From DASWHF01 sp036393295 (GTDB lineage Bacteria; Pseudomonadota; Gammaproteobacteria; Acidiferrobacterales; UBA6901), in assembly GCA_036393295.1 (NCBI GenBank), contig DASWHF010000080.1:1-31199 (forward strand): 31,199 nt of DNA, read 5' to 3'. Made by a program: the position numbers and the translations under genes. The notes below the pieces were generated by a model. It did no database searches. It was given only the letters and a program-made list of their open reading frames with translations, and was not told the origin of the DNA. Positions 22,013-29,814 of this stretch are shown one piece after another; position 1 is the stretch's first letter, and every line of letters starts with the position of its first letter.

Positions 22013-23803
22013 ATGATGAACGAATTGTTCGGGAGACGCCGTCGGGGAAACATGATGTCGTGCCTGTCGGCAGTGCTGCTTCTCGGGCTGGGTGCGTGCG
22101 GGGGCGGAGGCAGTGGCGACGGCGGCAACGCAAGTCCTGACGTGCTCGCGCCGCAGGTGGAATCGCAGACGCCCGCGGACGGCGCCAACGCCGTCGCGCT
22201 CGATGCGGCGGTCACCGTGCGTCTCGACGAGGCGATCGATCCGGCGAGCGTGAGCCCGGGCAGCGTGCGCCTGGCACGCAACGGCACGCCGGTCGCCGGC
22301 GCCACCGTCCTGCTTGCCGACGGCCGTACCGTCGCGTTCACGCCGGCCGCCGAGCTCGACCGCGGCCTTTCCTATCAGGCGACGCTCGCCGGCACGGTGA
22401 CGGATTCCGCCGGCAACGCCCTCGGCGGCGATACGACGTGGAACTTCACGACCGGGCGCTTCGGGCCCGCCGCCCTCGTCGCCCATGCCGAAGGCGAGGG
22501 GCCGCTCTGGAACGCGCCCGCCAACCTGGTCGTCGGCCCGGACGGGACGGGCACCTACGCGTACAGCGATTACACCGCCGGCCATGAACGCATGGCGGTC
22601 TACCGCCATGACGCCGGCACCGGTTGGAGCCTGGATGCGCAGTTTCCGGGACTGTCCGGCTTCCCGGCGCTCGCCATCGACGGCGCCGGGCGCGTGCTGC
22701 TCGTGTCCACGCAATTCGACTCCGCGACCGGCAGCTATCAGCTCCTCGCGCGCTTTCGCGACCCCGTGTCCGGCTGGCAGGCGCGGTCGGTGCTCGTGTC
22801 GACGCCGAACTCGATTTTCGAGATCGACCTGGCCGTCGCGCCCGGCGGCCGCGCGGCGGTGCTGTGGCGCGAGCTCACGCATTCCATGGGAGACGGCGAG
22901 CTGCGCAGCGCGATGTACGAGAGCGGAACGGGTTGGGGCGCGCCGGAGTCGTTGCCGAACCACTCGGATGCGATGGGGTTCCCGCACAAGTGGCCGGCGG
23001 GCGGCCGTATCGCCGTCGACGACAACGGCGTCGCCGCGGCGCGCTGGGCGGAGATCGACCACAACTGCTGCAGCTTCCTCGGCTGGTCCGACGTGCTCGC
23101 GCGCTACACGCCCGGCAGCGGCTGGGATGCGTTCGTCCCGACGATCGGCTCGGACCCGATCGGCACCAGCGCGCCGGACCACGCGCCGGCCATCGAGATC
23201 CTGCCCGGCGGCGCGACGTCGCTGTCGGTGCGCATGGTGCATCGCAGCGCCGACGGACAGGCGCACCCGGCGGGCACGCTGTACGATCTTCCGGGCAACA
23301 CGCTCACCTGGGAATACATCGACGGCTATTCGCCGGCCACGCCGGACCCATGGCTGCCCGAGTACGCGATGGACCCGCGCTCGGCGATGGACGCGGTCGG
23401 CAACGTGCTGCTGCTCTGGAGCAGGAACAATCACGGGCAGGTGTTGAACGCCGATCTCGTCTCCCGGGTGTACGTGAACGGCGTCGGCTACGAGCCGCTC
23501 GCGCCGGTTGCGCCGCCGGTGGAGGGCACCATCAGTCAGCCGGTGCTCGCCGGCGCGCCGGACGGCTCGGCGCTCGCGGCGTGGCTGCTCTGGGACGGCG
23601 AGGCGACGAGCGTGTACGCCACGCGCCGCGTGCCGGGACAGGCCTGGGATCCCGTGCAACGGCTGGTGTCGCTCCCGGGCAGCAACCGGATCCGCGGGCT
23701 CGCGATCGGCTTCGGCGCGAACGGGGCCGGGCAGGTGGCCTGGGAGGAGCCCGCGCCGGCGCCGAGCCGGGCCTATGCGATCCGCGCGTCGCGCTTCGAG
23801 TAG
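22013..23803 (+). CDS. Lipoprotein with bacterial Ig-like (Big_5-type) domain and repeat-rich C-terminus
   Basis: The 596-residue product has a basic n-region (RRRR), a hydrophobic stretch and the lipobox LGAC (Cys29), followed by a Gly/Ser spacer. Residues about 48-145 form an Ig-like domain of the Big_5 type (QTPADGANAVALDAAVTVRL ... NFTTG). The rest holds recurring motifs such as GRAAVLWRE, GVAAARWAE, GNVLLLWSRN, GSALAAWLLW and AGQVAWEE, spaced tens of residues apart, which look like the strands of a beta-propeller. No catalytic residues are evident; a binding or structural surface role is likely. ATGs at 21992, 22013, 22016 and 22052 are all in frame; 22013 is chosen because it keeps the basic region before the hydrophobic core. 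The frame is open far upstream, over the regulator gene, but that part is not coding. Confidence 0.78.
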   Translation: MMNELFGRRRRGNMMSCLSAVLLLGLGACGGGGSGDGGNASPDVLAPQVESQTPADGANAVALDAAVTVRLDEAIDPASVSPGSVRLARNGTPVAGATVLLADGRTVAFTPAAELDRGLSYQATLAGTVTDSAGNALGGDTTWNFTTGRFGPAALVAHAEGEGPLWNAPANLVVGPDGTGTYAYSDYTAGHERMAVYRHDAGTGWSLDAQFPGLSGFPALAIDGAGRVLLVSTQFDSATGSYQLLARFRDPVSGWQARSVLVSTPNSIFEIDLAVAPGGRAAVLWRELTHSMGDGELRSAMYESGTGWGAPESLPNHSDAMGFPHKWPAGGRIAVDDNGVAAARWAEIDHNCCSFLGWSDVLARYTPGSGWDAFVPTIGSDPIGTSAPDHAPAIEILPGGATSLSVRMVHRSADGQAHPAGTLYDLPGNTLTWEYIDGYSPATPDPWLPEYAMDPRSAMDAVGNVLLLWSRNNHGQVLNADLVSRVYVNGVGYEPLAPVAPPVEGTISQPVLAGAPDGSALAAWLLWDGEATSVYATRRVPGQAWDPVQRLVSLPGSNRIRGLAIGFGANGAGQVAWEEPAPAPSRAYAIRASRFE

Positions 23804-23845
23804 CGCGAACGTCGCGGTGACAGGTTTGACGGCGCGGCGGCGGCG

Positions 23846-24622
23846 CTAAGGCTTCCGCGCCCGGTGAAACCCGATGGTCCCGCCCAGCAGGGACCGGCTC
23901 GTGACGTTTTCATAGCCCTGGTGGCGGAACAACTGCGTCAGCTCGTCGACCGAGTAGAACAGTCTCAGGGCCTCGATGAAATATTCCTTGCAGTCGCGCG
24001 CCGCCTGGCCGCATTGAAACATCGTGGCCGTCAGCGACAGCGTGGCGCGCAGATAGGCATGGTAGACGCGCTCCACGAGCCGGCTGCCGGGACGCAGCAG
24101 GTCGCAGTGATAGAAATGACCGCCCGGCTTCAGCACCCGCAGCACTTCGGCGGAGACGTCCATGATGCGCAAATGGCGTGACGCCCATTGCAGGGTCACC
24201 ACGTCGAAATGGTTGTCGGGGAACGGCAGCCGGTGCGCGTCGCCGATGGTGCTCTCGATGCGCAGGCCAAGCCGCGCGGCGCGCTGCCGCCCGACTTCCT
24301 GCATGGCCGGGCTGCGGTCGATGGCCGAGACCCGGAGATCCGGCTGCTTGCGCAGCAGCGCGATACCGACGGCGTTGGTGCCGGCGCAGACGTCCAGCAC
24401 CTTCTGCCCGCTCTTCACCTCGATGGTGGAGAAAAACCGGCCCTGGATCGAATCCCAGAACCCGAGGCCGGCGACGCGGTTCGCCCGGTCGTAGTAGCCG
24501 GCGACGTCGTCGAACACCTTGTTCAGCTCCTCGGTCCAGACCTGCTTGAACCGGTGTTCGCGGTCGTCTTCGCGCTCGGAAAAGCCCAGCACCGGTTGGA
24601 TAACGCGGGTACCGTCTGTCAT
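23846..24622 (-). CDS. UbiE-like class I methyltransferase
   Basis: The 258-residue protein is a Rossmann-fold methyltransferase most like the UbiE/MenG C-methyltransferases. It begins with FDDVAGYYDRANRVAGLGFWD (37-57), which is the UbiE N-terminal pattern. Motif I reads VLDVCAGTNAVGIALL (75-90), where UbiE has ATGTGD; the acidic strand is SAIDRS, and motif IV includes NHFDVVTLQW with RVLKPGGHFYHCDLL. The substrate is uncertain: quinone methylation is possible, but the divergent motif and the absence of ubiquinone-pathway neighbours argue for a paralogue. The ATG at 24622 is chosen because GGGAGG lies 6 nt upstream; the longer frame overlaps the upstream gene's end. It is the last gene of the minus-strand run and lies 61 bp after the TauE gene. 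Confidence 0.8.
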   Translation of the reverse strand: MTDGTRVIQPVLGFSEREDDREHRFKQVWTEELNKVFDDVAGYYDRANRVAGLGFWDSIQGRFFSTIEVKSGQKVLDVCAGTNAVGIALLRKQPDLRVSAIDRSPAMQEVGRQRAARLGLRIESTIGDAHRLPFPDNHFDVVTLQWASRHLRIMDVSAEVLRVLKPGGHFYHCDLLRPGSRLVERVYHAYLRATLSLTATMFQCGQAARDCKEYFIEALRLFYSVDELTQLFRHQGYENVTSRSLLGGTIGFHRARKP

Positions 24623-24683
24623 GACTGCCCTCCCTGAGGTGAGCGGCCATTTTAGACGGAAAACCGGAGCGGGCAATGACCTC

Positions 24684-25424
24684 CTAGACCGCCGCGATCA
24701 TCTTCGCGCCGGCGATCGCCAGCACCACGGCCAGCAGCTTCTGGATCGTCGGGCTGCCCAGGCGCCGGCTCCCGAACTCGGCGCCAATAAAACCGCCGGC
24801 GGCGGCCGCGACCGCCCAATACGGCAGCGCGGCGGGCAGCGACGGCGCGGTCGTCATGACCCCCAGCAACCCGGCGATGGAATTGACCAGAATGAAGGCG
24901 GCGGCAATGCCCGAAATGACTCTCACTTCGGCCCAGCGGAAGAACAGCAGCAGCGGACTCAGGAATATGCCGCCGCCGACGCCGGTCAGGCCCGACAGCA
25001 GCCCCAGCGCGGCGCCCGCCGGCAGCAAAATGAACATCGGCGGGCGGGCGACGGCGGCCTGGGACGGCCGATGCGCCGTGCGGAACGAACGCCACGCGGC
25101 GTAGACGAGAATCGCGCCGACCAGCGGCTTGTAGATGTCTCCCGGCAGCGTCAGCACACCGCCAAGGTAGGCGCAGGGGACGGAAGCGATCGCCAACGGC
25201 CAGAACAGGCGCCAGGAGAACGCGCCCACGCGGTAATATTTGACGGTCGCGATCACGGCGACCAGGATGTTCAAGGTCAATGCCGTGGGCTTCATCACCG
25301 CCGGCGACACGCCCACCAGCGCCATCGCGGCGAGATAGCCGGAGGCGCCGGCGTGCCCGACCGAGGAATAGAGCAGGGCGGCGGCGAGTATCAGTGCGGC
25401 GAGAACCGCGTCGTCGAGGGTCAT
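24684..25424 (-). CDS. TauE/SafE-family sulfite/anion exporter
   Basis: The 246-residue membrane protein has about eight hydrophobic segments. It shows the duplicated TauE/SafE signature: an N-terminal VGHAGASGYLAAMAL region and a C-terminal half with GLLSGLTGVGGGIFLSPLLL, the glycine-rich turn typical of the family. Members export sulfite, sulfonates or other organic anions, or import in a few cases; which applies here cannot be told. The ATG at 25424 gives MTLDDAVLAALILAAALLYS. A longer frame exists to 25799 but runs antisense through other genes. The ribosome site is weak. It lies 61 bp downstream of the GFA-type gene and 61 bp upstream of the UbiE-like gene, in the same direction, and may belong to the same operon. 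Confidence 0.9.
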   Translation of the reverse strand: MTLDDAVLAALILAAALLYSSVGHAGASGYLAAMALVGVSPAVMKPTALTLNILVAVIATVKYYRVGAFSWRLFWPLAIASVPCAYLGGVLTLPGDIYKPLVGAILVYAAWRSFRTAHRPSQAAVARPPMFILLPAGAALGLLSGLTGVGGGIFLSPLLLFFRWAEVRVISGIAAAFILVNSIAGLLGVMTTAPSLPAALPYWAVAAAAGGFIGAEFGSRRLGSPTIQKLLAVVLAIAGAKMIAAV

Positions 25425-25485
25425 GGCGCCCGTTGCCCGTCCAGGATTGAATTTACCGGCGTTGCGCGGGCCCGGCGCCCGGCGC

Positions 25486-25833
25486 TCAAAGGCTGCGGCC
25501 GTCGAAGTGCCCCACCTTGAGCGCCGCGAGGTCGACGCCGTCCAGGCACCGGGCGTTGATCGCCACCATGTAGCTGCCGGTCGGCGACAAGCCCTCCCCG
25601 AACGGCGCGCAACCGCACCTGGGGCAGAAGCGATGTTTGATCCGGTGCTTGTTGAAGGTGTAGGTGGAGAGGCTCTCTTCGGGCGTGAGCAGGCGGAAAT
25701 TCTCGCGTGGAACGAACCAATGCAGCGATCCGCGCTTGCTGCAAATCGAGCAATTGCATTCCGTGACCTTCTCGAGATTGCCCTCGACCTCGAAGGCAAT
25801 CTGTCCGCAGTGACAGCTACCTTTGTAAATCAT
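25486..25833 (-). CDS. GFA-family zinc protein (Mss4-like fold)
   Basis: The 115-residue protein has the GFA fold. Zinc ligands are visible as CHCG near the N-terminus, CNCSICS in the middle, and FCPRCGC later, with the family's FNKHRIKHRFCPRCGC. GFA proteins were named for glutathione-dependent formaldehyde activation, but the activity of most members is not established. The ATG at 25833 overlaps the LysE stop by 4 nt (ATGA), so the two are translationally coupled, and a GGGAG lies 7 nt upstream. Its length is normal. No formaldehyde-oxidation genes are adjacent, so I would not infer that pathway. Confidence 0.9.
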   Translation of the reverse strand: MIYKGSCHCGQIAFEVEGNLEKVTECNCSICSKRGSLHWFVPRENFRLLTPEESLSTYTFNKHRIKHRFCPRCGCAPFGEGLSPTGSYMVAINARCLDGVDLAALKVGHFDGRSL

Positions 25834-26474
25834 GGCACCACTCCCGGCGAATACGCCTGCACCAGCATGAATATGCCAACAGCGATCATCACGCCGCCGG
25901 CGGCAATATGTATTCCTCGAGACGTTCCGGAGTGGACGAGCACGCGACTTTTGGCCGCCATGAACGCATAAACCAGCTTCGCCCCGCCCACCGCCACCGT
26001 GGCGATTGTGACAACGACGATTGTGTCAAAAACGGATAGCGCGGACAAATCGAGAAACGCCGGGAAAAAGACCAGATAAAACAGTATCGCCTTCTGATCG
26101 CCCAAGGTGATGAACAGCCCGGTCAGGAAGCTGGACAGCAAGGAGGCTTCCGCCATCCCCTTGGTTGCGACGGGCTTTGATTTCGACCGCCACAGCGCTA
26201 TCCCCAAGCCTATGAGATAGGCCCCGCCCAGGTATTTCACCAGGACGAACAGGCCGCCGATCGCCTCGGCCAGAACGGCCAACCCCAGGATCGCCACCAG
26301 TATGAAGAAGATATCGCCGACCACGATACCCAGGGTGGTGAAAACCCCGTGCCGGAACCCGGAGGCCGCCGCGCGCGCCGAGACCGCCAGCACGCTGACA
26401 CTGGGGACGAGGGCCAGCACCACCATGGTGCCGAACAACGCCCCAATGCTGGTCAATGTCAGGCTGGTTTGCAT
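25830..26474 (-). CDS. LysE-type amino-acid exporter family protein
   Basis: The 214-residue membrane protein has six hydrophobic segments in the RhtB/LysE pattern: LFGTMVVLALVPSVSVLAV, then FRHGVFTTLGIVVGDIFFI, LVKYLGGAYLIGLGIALWRS, SSFLTGLFITLGDQKAILFY, a segment near FDTIVVVTIATVAVGG, and a C-terminal GIHIAAGGVMIAVGIFMLV. The family's usual PGP motif at segment one is replaced by VPSV, and its usual NPK motif appears as GDQKA. The family exports amino acids or related compounds; the substrate is unknown. No Shine-Dalgarno is seen before the ATG at 26474. It is translationally coupled to the GFA-type gene. It lies downstream of the chemoreceptor gene after a 100-bp gap, in the same direction, so it may have its own promoter there. 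Confidence 0.87.
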   Translation of the reverse strand: MQTSLTLTSIGALFGTMVVLALVPSVSVLAVSARAAASGFRHGVFTTLGIVVGDIFFILVAILGLAVLAEAIGGLFVLVKYLGGAYLIGLGIALWRSKSKPVATKGMAEASLLSSFLTGLFITLGDQKAILFYLVFFPAFLDLSALSVFDTIVVVTIATVAVGGAKLVYAFMAAKSRVLVHSGTSRGIHIAAGGVMIAVGIFMLVQAYSPGVVP

Positions 26475-26574
26475 AGGGCCGGCACAATGGGGGCGGATAT
26501 ATTTTTCGACAGTCTATGCCAAGAGACCATCCAAAAAAATCCCTACTTCTTCGGCGCCCAGTGCCGGTACCCGG

Positions 26575-28131
26575 CTATGCCAGTTTGTTGGTATAGACCC
26601 GAAGCTGCGGCGTTGCGGGGACGAGCTTGTGGGCACGGGAGGCGGACTCCGTAACCCGGAAGCCGCCGAGCAGGCTCTGCAGCGACCCGGTCTCCTCGGA
26701 CAAGGACTCGGTGGCGGCCGCGAGTTCCTCTACCAGGGCGGCGTTCTGCTGCGTCATATGGTCCATCTGCGTGACGGCCTTGCTGATCTGCTCGATCCCG
26801 GTCGCATGTTCGCCGGTCGCCGCGGCGATCTCGGAGACGAGCTCGGAGACCTGCTGTATGCCGCCGACGATCTCGCCCAGCGCCTGCCCGGACTCGTTCA
26901 CCAGCAACGATCCCGCCCCGACCTTTTTGACGCTGTCGGCGATGATGTGCCGGATTTCCTGGGCCGCGGCGGAAGACCGCTGCGCGAGGGTGCGAACCTC
27001 CCCGGCCACCACGGAAAAGCCGCGCCCCTGCGCGCCCGCGCGCGCCGCCTCGACGGCCGCGTTGAGGGCGAGGATATTGGTCTGAAACGCAATCGCGTCG
27101 ATCACCCCGACGATCTCCTCGATCTGCCTGCTGCTCGCATTGATCTCGTCCATCGCCACGGTCGCCTTCGCCACGACGTCACCGCCGTTCCGGGCGCGTT
27201 CGCGCGCGGTGTCCGCCAGCGCATTCGCGCGCCGCGCGTTATCGGCCGTCTGGTTCACCGTCGACGCCATCTCGTGCAGGCTCGATACCGTCTCCTCCAC
27301 CGCGGCCGCGGCCTCCGAGGTGCGCTCCGACAGCTCGGCGCTGCTCTTCGCGATCTCCGTCGACGTCCTGTCGACGGATTGCGTAGACTCCTTGGCCCTC
27401 AGCACCAGGATCTCGATCTTCTCGGTAAAGCGGTTGAAGCCGAGCGCCAACTGCCCCACCTCGTCCTCGCCGGCGATCTGCAGCCTGCGCGTGAGATCGC
27501 CGTCCCCCCGCGCGATATCGTTCATCGCTTCCGCCGCGAAGATCAGCGGCCCGCTGATCTGGCGGGCGATGACGACGATGAGCGCGGCGACCAGGCTGAT
27601 GACCACGATCACCAGCGACATCATGGTCGAGGGACTGGCCAGCCGGGCGAGGTCCGCCTTTTTCCGCTCCAGCGCCCCGGTTTGTGCGAGTGTCCGCTTG
27701 TAGGTCTCCTGGGCGAGATCGGCCAGCAATCCGGCTTCATCCACCGCGTCCTGCCCGCCGTTCTGGATTCCCTGCAGTATCCTCACCTGTTTCAGAACCT
27801 CTTCGGCATCGGCCACCGTCTCCGGAAAATCGGTCGCCCCGTGCTGCGCGGCGTTGCCGATATTCATGACGAGATCGGCGAGCAACGCGCCTTTTGCCTG
27901 CCGGGTGTCGCTGATCCGGTTCTCGACGGCGTGCGCATACTGCGCGCCGACGACGGCGACCGTCATGATATCGCCGCGCAACTCCACCAGCAGTTTCATC
28001 TGCCGATCCATCTCGGAGTTGGCCGCGTTGACATAGGTGATCCAGGAGACCAGGCCGATCAGGCCGATCAAGGCCGGCAGTGCCAGGATCGTCAGCTTTG
28101 CGGTGAACCCGAGAGCGCGAAACCAATTCAT
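26575..28131 (-). CDS. Methyl-accepting chemotaxis protein
   Basis: The 518-residue chemoreceptor has two transmembrane segments (about 13-34 and 170-189). Between them lies a periplasmic helical domain (about 35-168) of the size of a four-helix bundle. A HAMP domain (about 190-245) and the signalling domain follow. The hairpin tip DAIAFQTNILALNAAVEAA and GRGFSVVAGEVRTLAQRS are canonical. There is no C-terminal CheR-binding pentapeptide such as NWETF. GAGG lies 9 nt upstream of the ATG. It is the last gene of a tight operon after the porin and the small binding protein (11-nt gap), which suggests that its ligand reaches it through those partners. That is inference from context. Confidence 0.95.
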   Translation of the reverse strand: MNWFRALGFTAKLTILALPALIGLIGLVSWITYVNAANSEMDRQMKLLVELRGDIMTVAVVGAQYAHAVENRISDTRQAKGALLADLVMNIGNAAQHGATDFPETVADAEEVLKQVRILQGIQNGGQDAVDEAGLLADLAQETYKRTLAQTGALERKKADLARLASPSTMMSLVIVVISLVAALIVVIARQISGPLIFAAEAMNDIARGDGDLTRRLQIAGEDEVGQLALGFNRFTEKIEILVLRAKESTQSVDRTSTEIAKSSAELSERTSEAAAAVEETVSSLHEMASTVNQTADNARRANALADTARERARNGGDVVAKATVAMDEINASSRQIEEIVGVIDAIAFQTNILALNAAVEAARAGAQGRGFSVVAGEVRTLAQRSSAAAQEIRHIIADSVKKVGAGSLLVNESGQALGEIVGGIQQVSELVSEIAAATGEHATGIEQISKAVTQMDHMTQQNAALVEELAAATESLSEETGSLQSLLGGFRVTESASRAHKLVPATPQLRVYTNKLA

Positions 28132-28142
28132 GACGCCATACC

Positions 28143-28568
28143 TCAGGGCAACGTGAATAGCACGCGAATCCCGGTTTTGCCCTCGACGGATGCGGCCGAT
28201 ACATAGCCGATGGCGTCGGGATCCTTGGCAACGACCGAGAGCACGAGCTGCTCGCGCTTCGCCTTGATCGGGTTGCGCAGGGTGTTGGTGATCTCCTTGT
28301 TGTGGGTCGCCATCTGGGCTGCGCTTGCCGACATGCCGAGCACCGCCCGTGAAAAGAGCTCGCGCTCGGGCGCGTCCAGCTGAAGGTCGTACGCGTTGAT
28401 TGTCCTGCCGCTCCGCCAGGTCGTCACGACGTCGCTGTACACGCCCTTGACGTCCTTGATCGACAGGTTCTGCGTGTTCGCCGAGTTCACGATCACGGCG
28501 ACGCGCGATTCCGCCATGGCCAGACCGGCCGACAACATCAAACTCAGGAAGACAAGTAGGCTTTTCAT
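28143..28568 (-). CDS. Small PstS-like periplasmic protein
   Basis: The 141-residue protein has a cleavable signal peptide (MKSLLVFLSLMLSAGLAMA). The mature part matches one part of the phosphate-type periplasmic-binding fold (PBP-like): VAVIVNSANTQNLSIKDVKG, then a central ELFSRAVLGMSASAAQ helix, then VAKDPDAIGYVSAAS. It is much shorter than a full PstS (about 320 residues) and lacks the usual GSGSS phosphate loop, so whether it binds phosphate is unknown. Its GGGGGAACG ribosome site is good. It lies 9 nt after the porin stop and 11 nt before the chemoreceptor start. A ligand-presenting role for the chemoreceptor is a reasonable hypothesis. Confidence 0.85.
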   Translation of the reverse strand: MKSLLVFLSLMLSAGLAMAESRVAVIVNSANTQNLSIKDVKGVYSDVVTTWRSGRTINAYDLQLDAPERELFSRAVLGMSASAAQMATHNKEITNTLRNPIKAKREQLVLSVVAKDPDAIGYVSAASVEGKTGIRVLFTLP

Positions 28569-28577
28569 CGTTCCCCC

Positions 28578-29708
28578 TTAGTCGGCCAAGTAGTAGACGA
28601 TGCTGAGGATGGTCTGCCGGTAATCACCTACCGCCGGATCCTCATCCTGGATGTCGTGGTGCTCGACCTTCAGGACGATGTCCCGGTGCGCGCGGTAGTT
28701 CACGAACACGCTGTTCGTCTTCTCGTCCCGGACGGCAATGCTTCGTTCATCGTAGTAGTCGTAGCGATAGCCGACCGCCCACTTGTCGGTCGGGGCGACC
28801 ACGAGCTGCCCGTAGTAACCCCGGCGATGGTAGGTCGCCGCGGCCACGGGTTCGATCTTGGCGTCCGCGTATTCCGCCTGGAAGGCGAACATGCCGGCAC
28901 GAATGCGCGCGTGCGTGCCCCAGGAGAACTTTTCGTCGTCGTTATTGAGGCGGTCGTCGTAGGCCGTCGCGCCCAGCTCGAGCTGATCCAGGAACGGAAG
29001 CAGCAGGGAAGCCTTGGCGCCGACCGCCTTGGTCGAGTTCTGGTCCTGCTTGCCGGTGTTGCCTTCTCCGTTCCCGAAGTAGAGATCGTAGCCGAAGAAG
29101 GCCTTTCCGACGGGAATGGACCCGAAGAAGTCCATGCCGTCGACGACCTGCGGGAAGATCTGCCGCACGTGCGAGGGACGCCGCTGGGTCGGTACGAACG
29201 GCGGATAGTGATCGATGGACCAGATGCCGGCCGGCGTGAAGAAACGGCCCGTGCGGACGTTGGCGGCGGGGTGGGGGAGGTAATCGATGTACACGGCCTC
29301 CACGAAGATCTTGCCCTCGGCGTCCGTCGCGATCTCGCCCTCGGCCGGTGCAGGCTGGCTCTCGCCGTTGCCTTCGAACTTGGGCGCGTCCTCGTACTCG
29401 ACCTCGGAGAAGAACCGCCAGTTCGAGGAGATCTGCTTCTTGAAGAAGAACGACAGGTGGTGCATGCGGAATCCGGGCTTGACGTTGGGTCTCGAGTCCC
29501 GCGAATACTCCGCGTCGACGTAACCGCTGATGCGTATCTTCGATTCCTTTTCGCGGGTGAGATCCTCGATCTCTTCCTTGTACACGTCGGTCTGCTGCTC
29601 CAGAACCCGGAGTCGTTGATCCAGCTCGTCGACGCTGGCGGCACCGGCCGCGCAGGTCCACGCGAGCAGGGCGGTGATAGGAACGGCCATGAGGCGCTTC
29701 GAGGTCAT
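28578..29708 (-). CDS. Outer-membrane porin (phosphate-selective-like)
   Basis: The 376-residue protein has a signal peptide (about 1-23), an N-terminal coiled-coil (VDELDQRLRVLEQQTDVYKEE, here shown only in part) and a beta-barrel ending in ILSIVYYLAD. Barrel strands such as GYVDAEYSRDS, NWRFFSEVEYED, AVGYRYDYYDER and VFVNYRAHRDIVLKVEHHD fit the porin family to which OprP/O-type channels belong. The coiled coil is typical of porins anchored to peptidoglycan. GGGGAG lies 5 nt before the ATG at 29708; the ATG at 29738 would add a short non-signal leader. It is the first gene of the porin, binding-protein and chemoreceptor operon. Substrate specificity is not settled; phosphate is suggested only by the next gene. 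Confidence 0.88.
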   Translation of the reverse strand: MTSKRLMAVPITALLAWTCAAGAASVDELDQRLRVLEQQTDVYKEEIEDLTREKESKIRISGYVDAEYSRDSRPNVKPGFRMHHLSFFFKKQISSNWRFFSEVEYEDAPKFEGNGESQPAPAEGEIATDAEGKIFVEAVYIDYLPHPAANVRTGRFFTPAGIWSIDHYPPFVPTQRRPSHVRQIFPQVVDGMDFFGSIPVGKAFFGYDLYFGNGEGNTGKQDQNSTKAVGAKASLLLPFLDQLELGATAYDDRLNNDDEKFSWGTHARIRAGMFAFQAEYADAKIEPVAAATYHRRGYYGQLVVAPTDKWAVGYRYDYYDERSIAVRDEKTNSVFVNYRAHRDIVLKVEHHDIQDEDPAVGDYRQTILSIVYYLAD

Positions 29709-29733
29709 GCGATCTCCCCTTCTGGAATTTCGG

Positions 29734-29752
29734 GACACGGACCACCCGTGTC
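29734..29752. promoter_or_regulatory. Dyad GACACGG-N5-CCGTGTC upstream of the porin gene
   Basis: Perfect 7-bp inverted repeats separated by ACCAC lie 26 bp before the porin start. It may be an operator or a hairpin in the leader RNA. Confidence 0.45.
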
Positions 29753-29792
29753 GTGGTTGTCGTTATGCGCAATCCCTCGCCTGGCTGCCCGG

Positions 29793-29814
29793 TGACAGTT
29801 CGCTTCCGCTGTCA
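29793..29814. promoter_or_regulatory. Dyad TGACAG-N10-CTGTCA, candidate operator
   Basis: TGACAG at 29793-29798 and CTGTCA at 29809-29814 are inverted repeats, 85 bp before the porin ATG. The half-site CTGTCAC resembles a Pho-box half, but the direct-repeat spacing of a Pho box is absent. Confidence 0.4.

Noticed and set aside
29793..29814. Pho box
   Set aside because: It has two CTGTCA-type halves, but as an inverted pair with a 10-nt spacer. A Pho box has direct repeats with 4-nt spacing.
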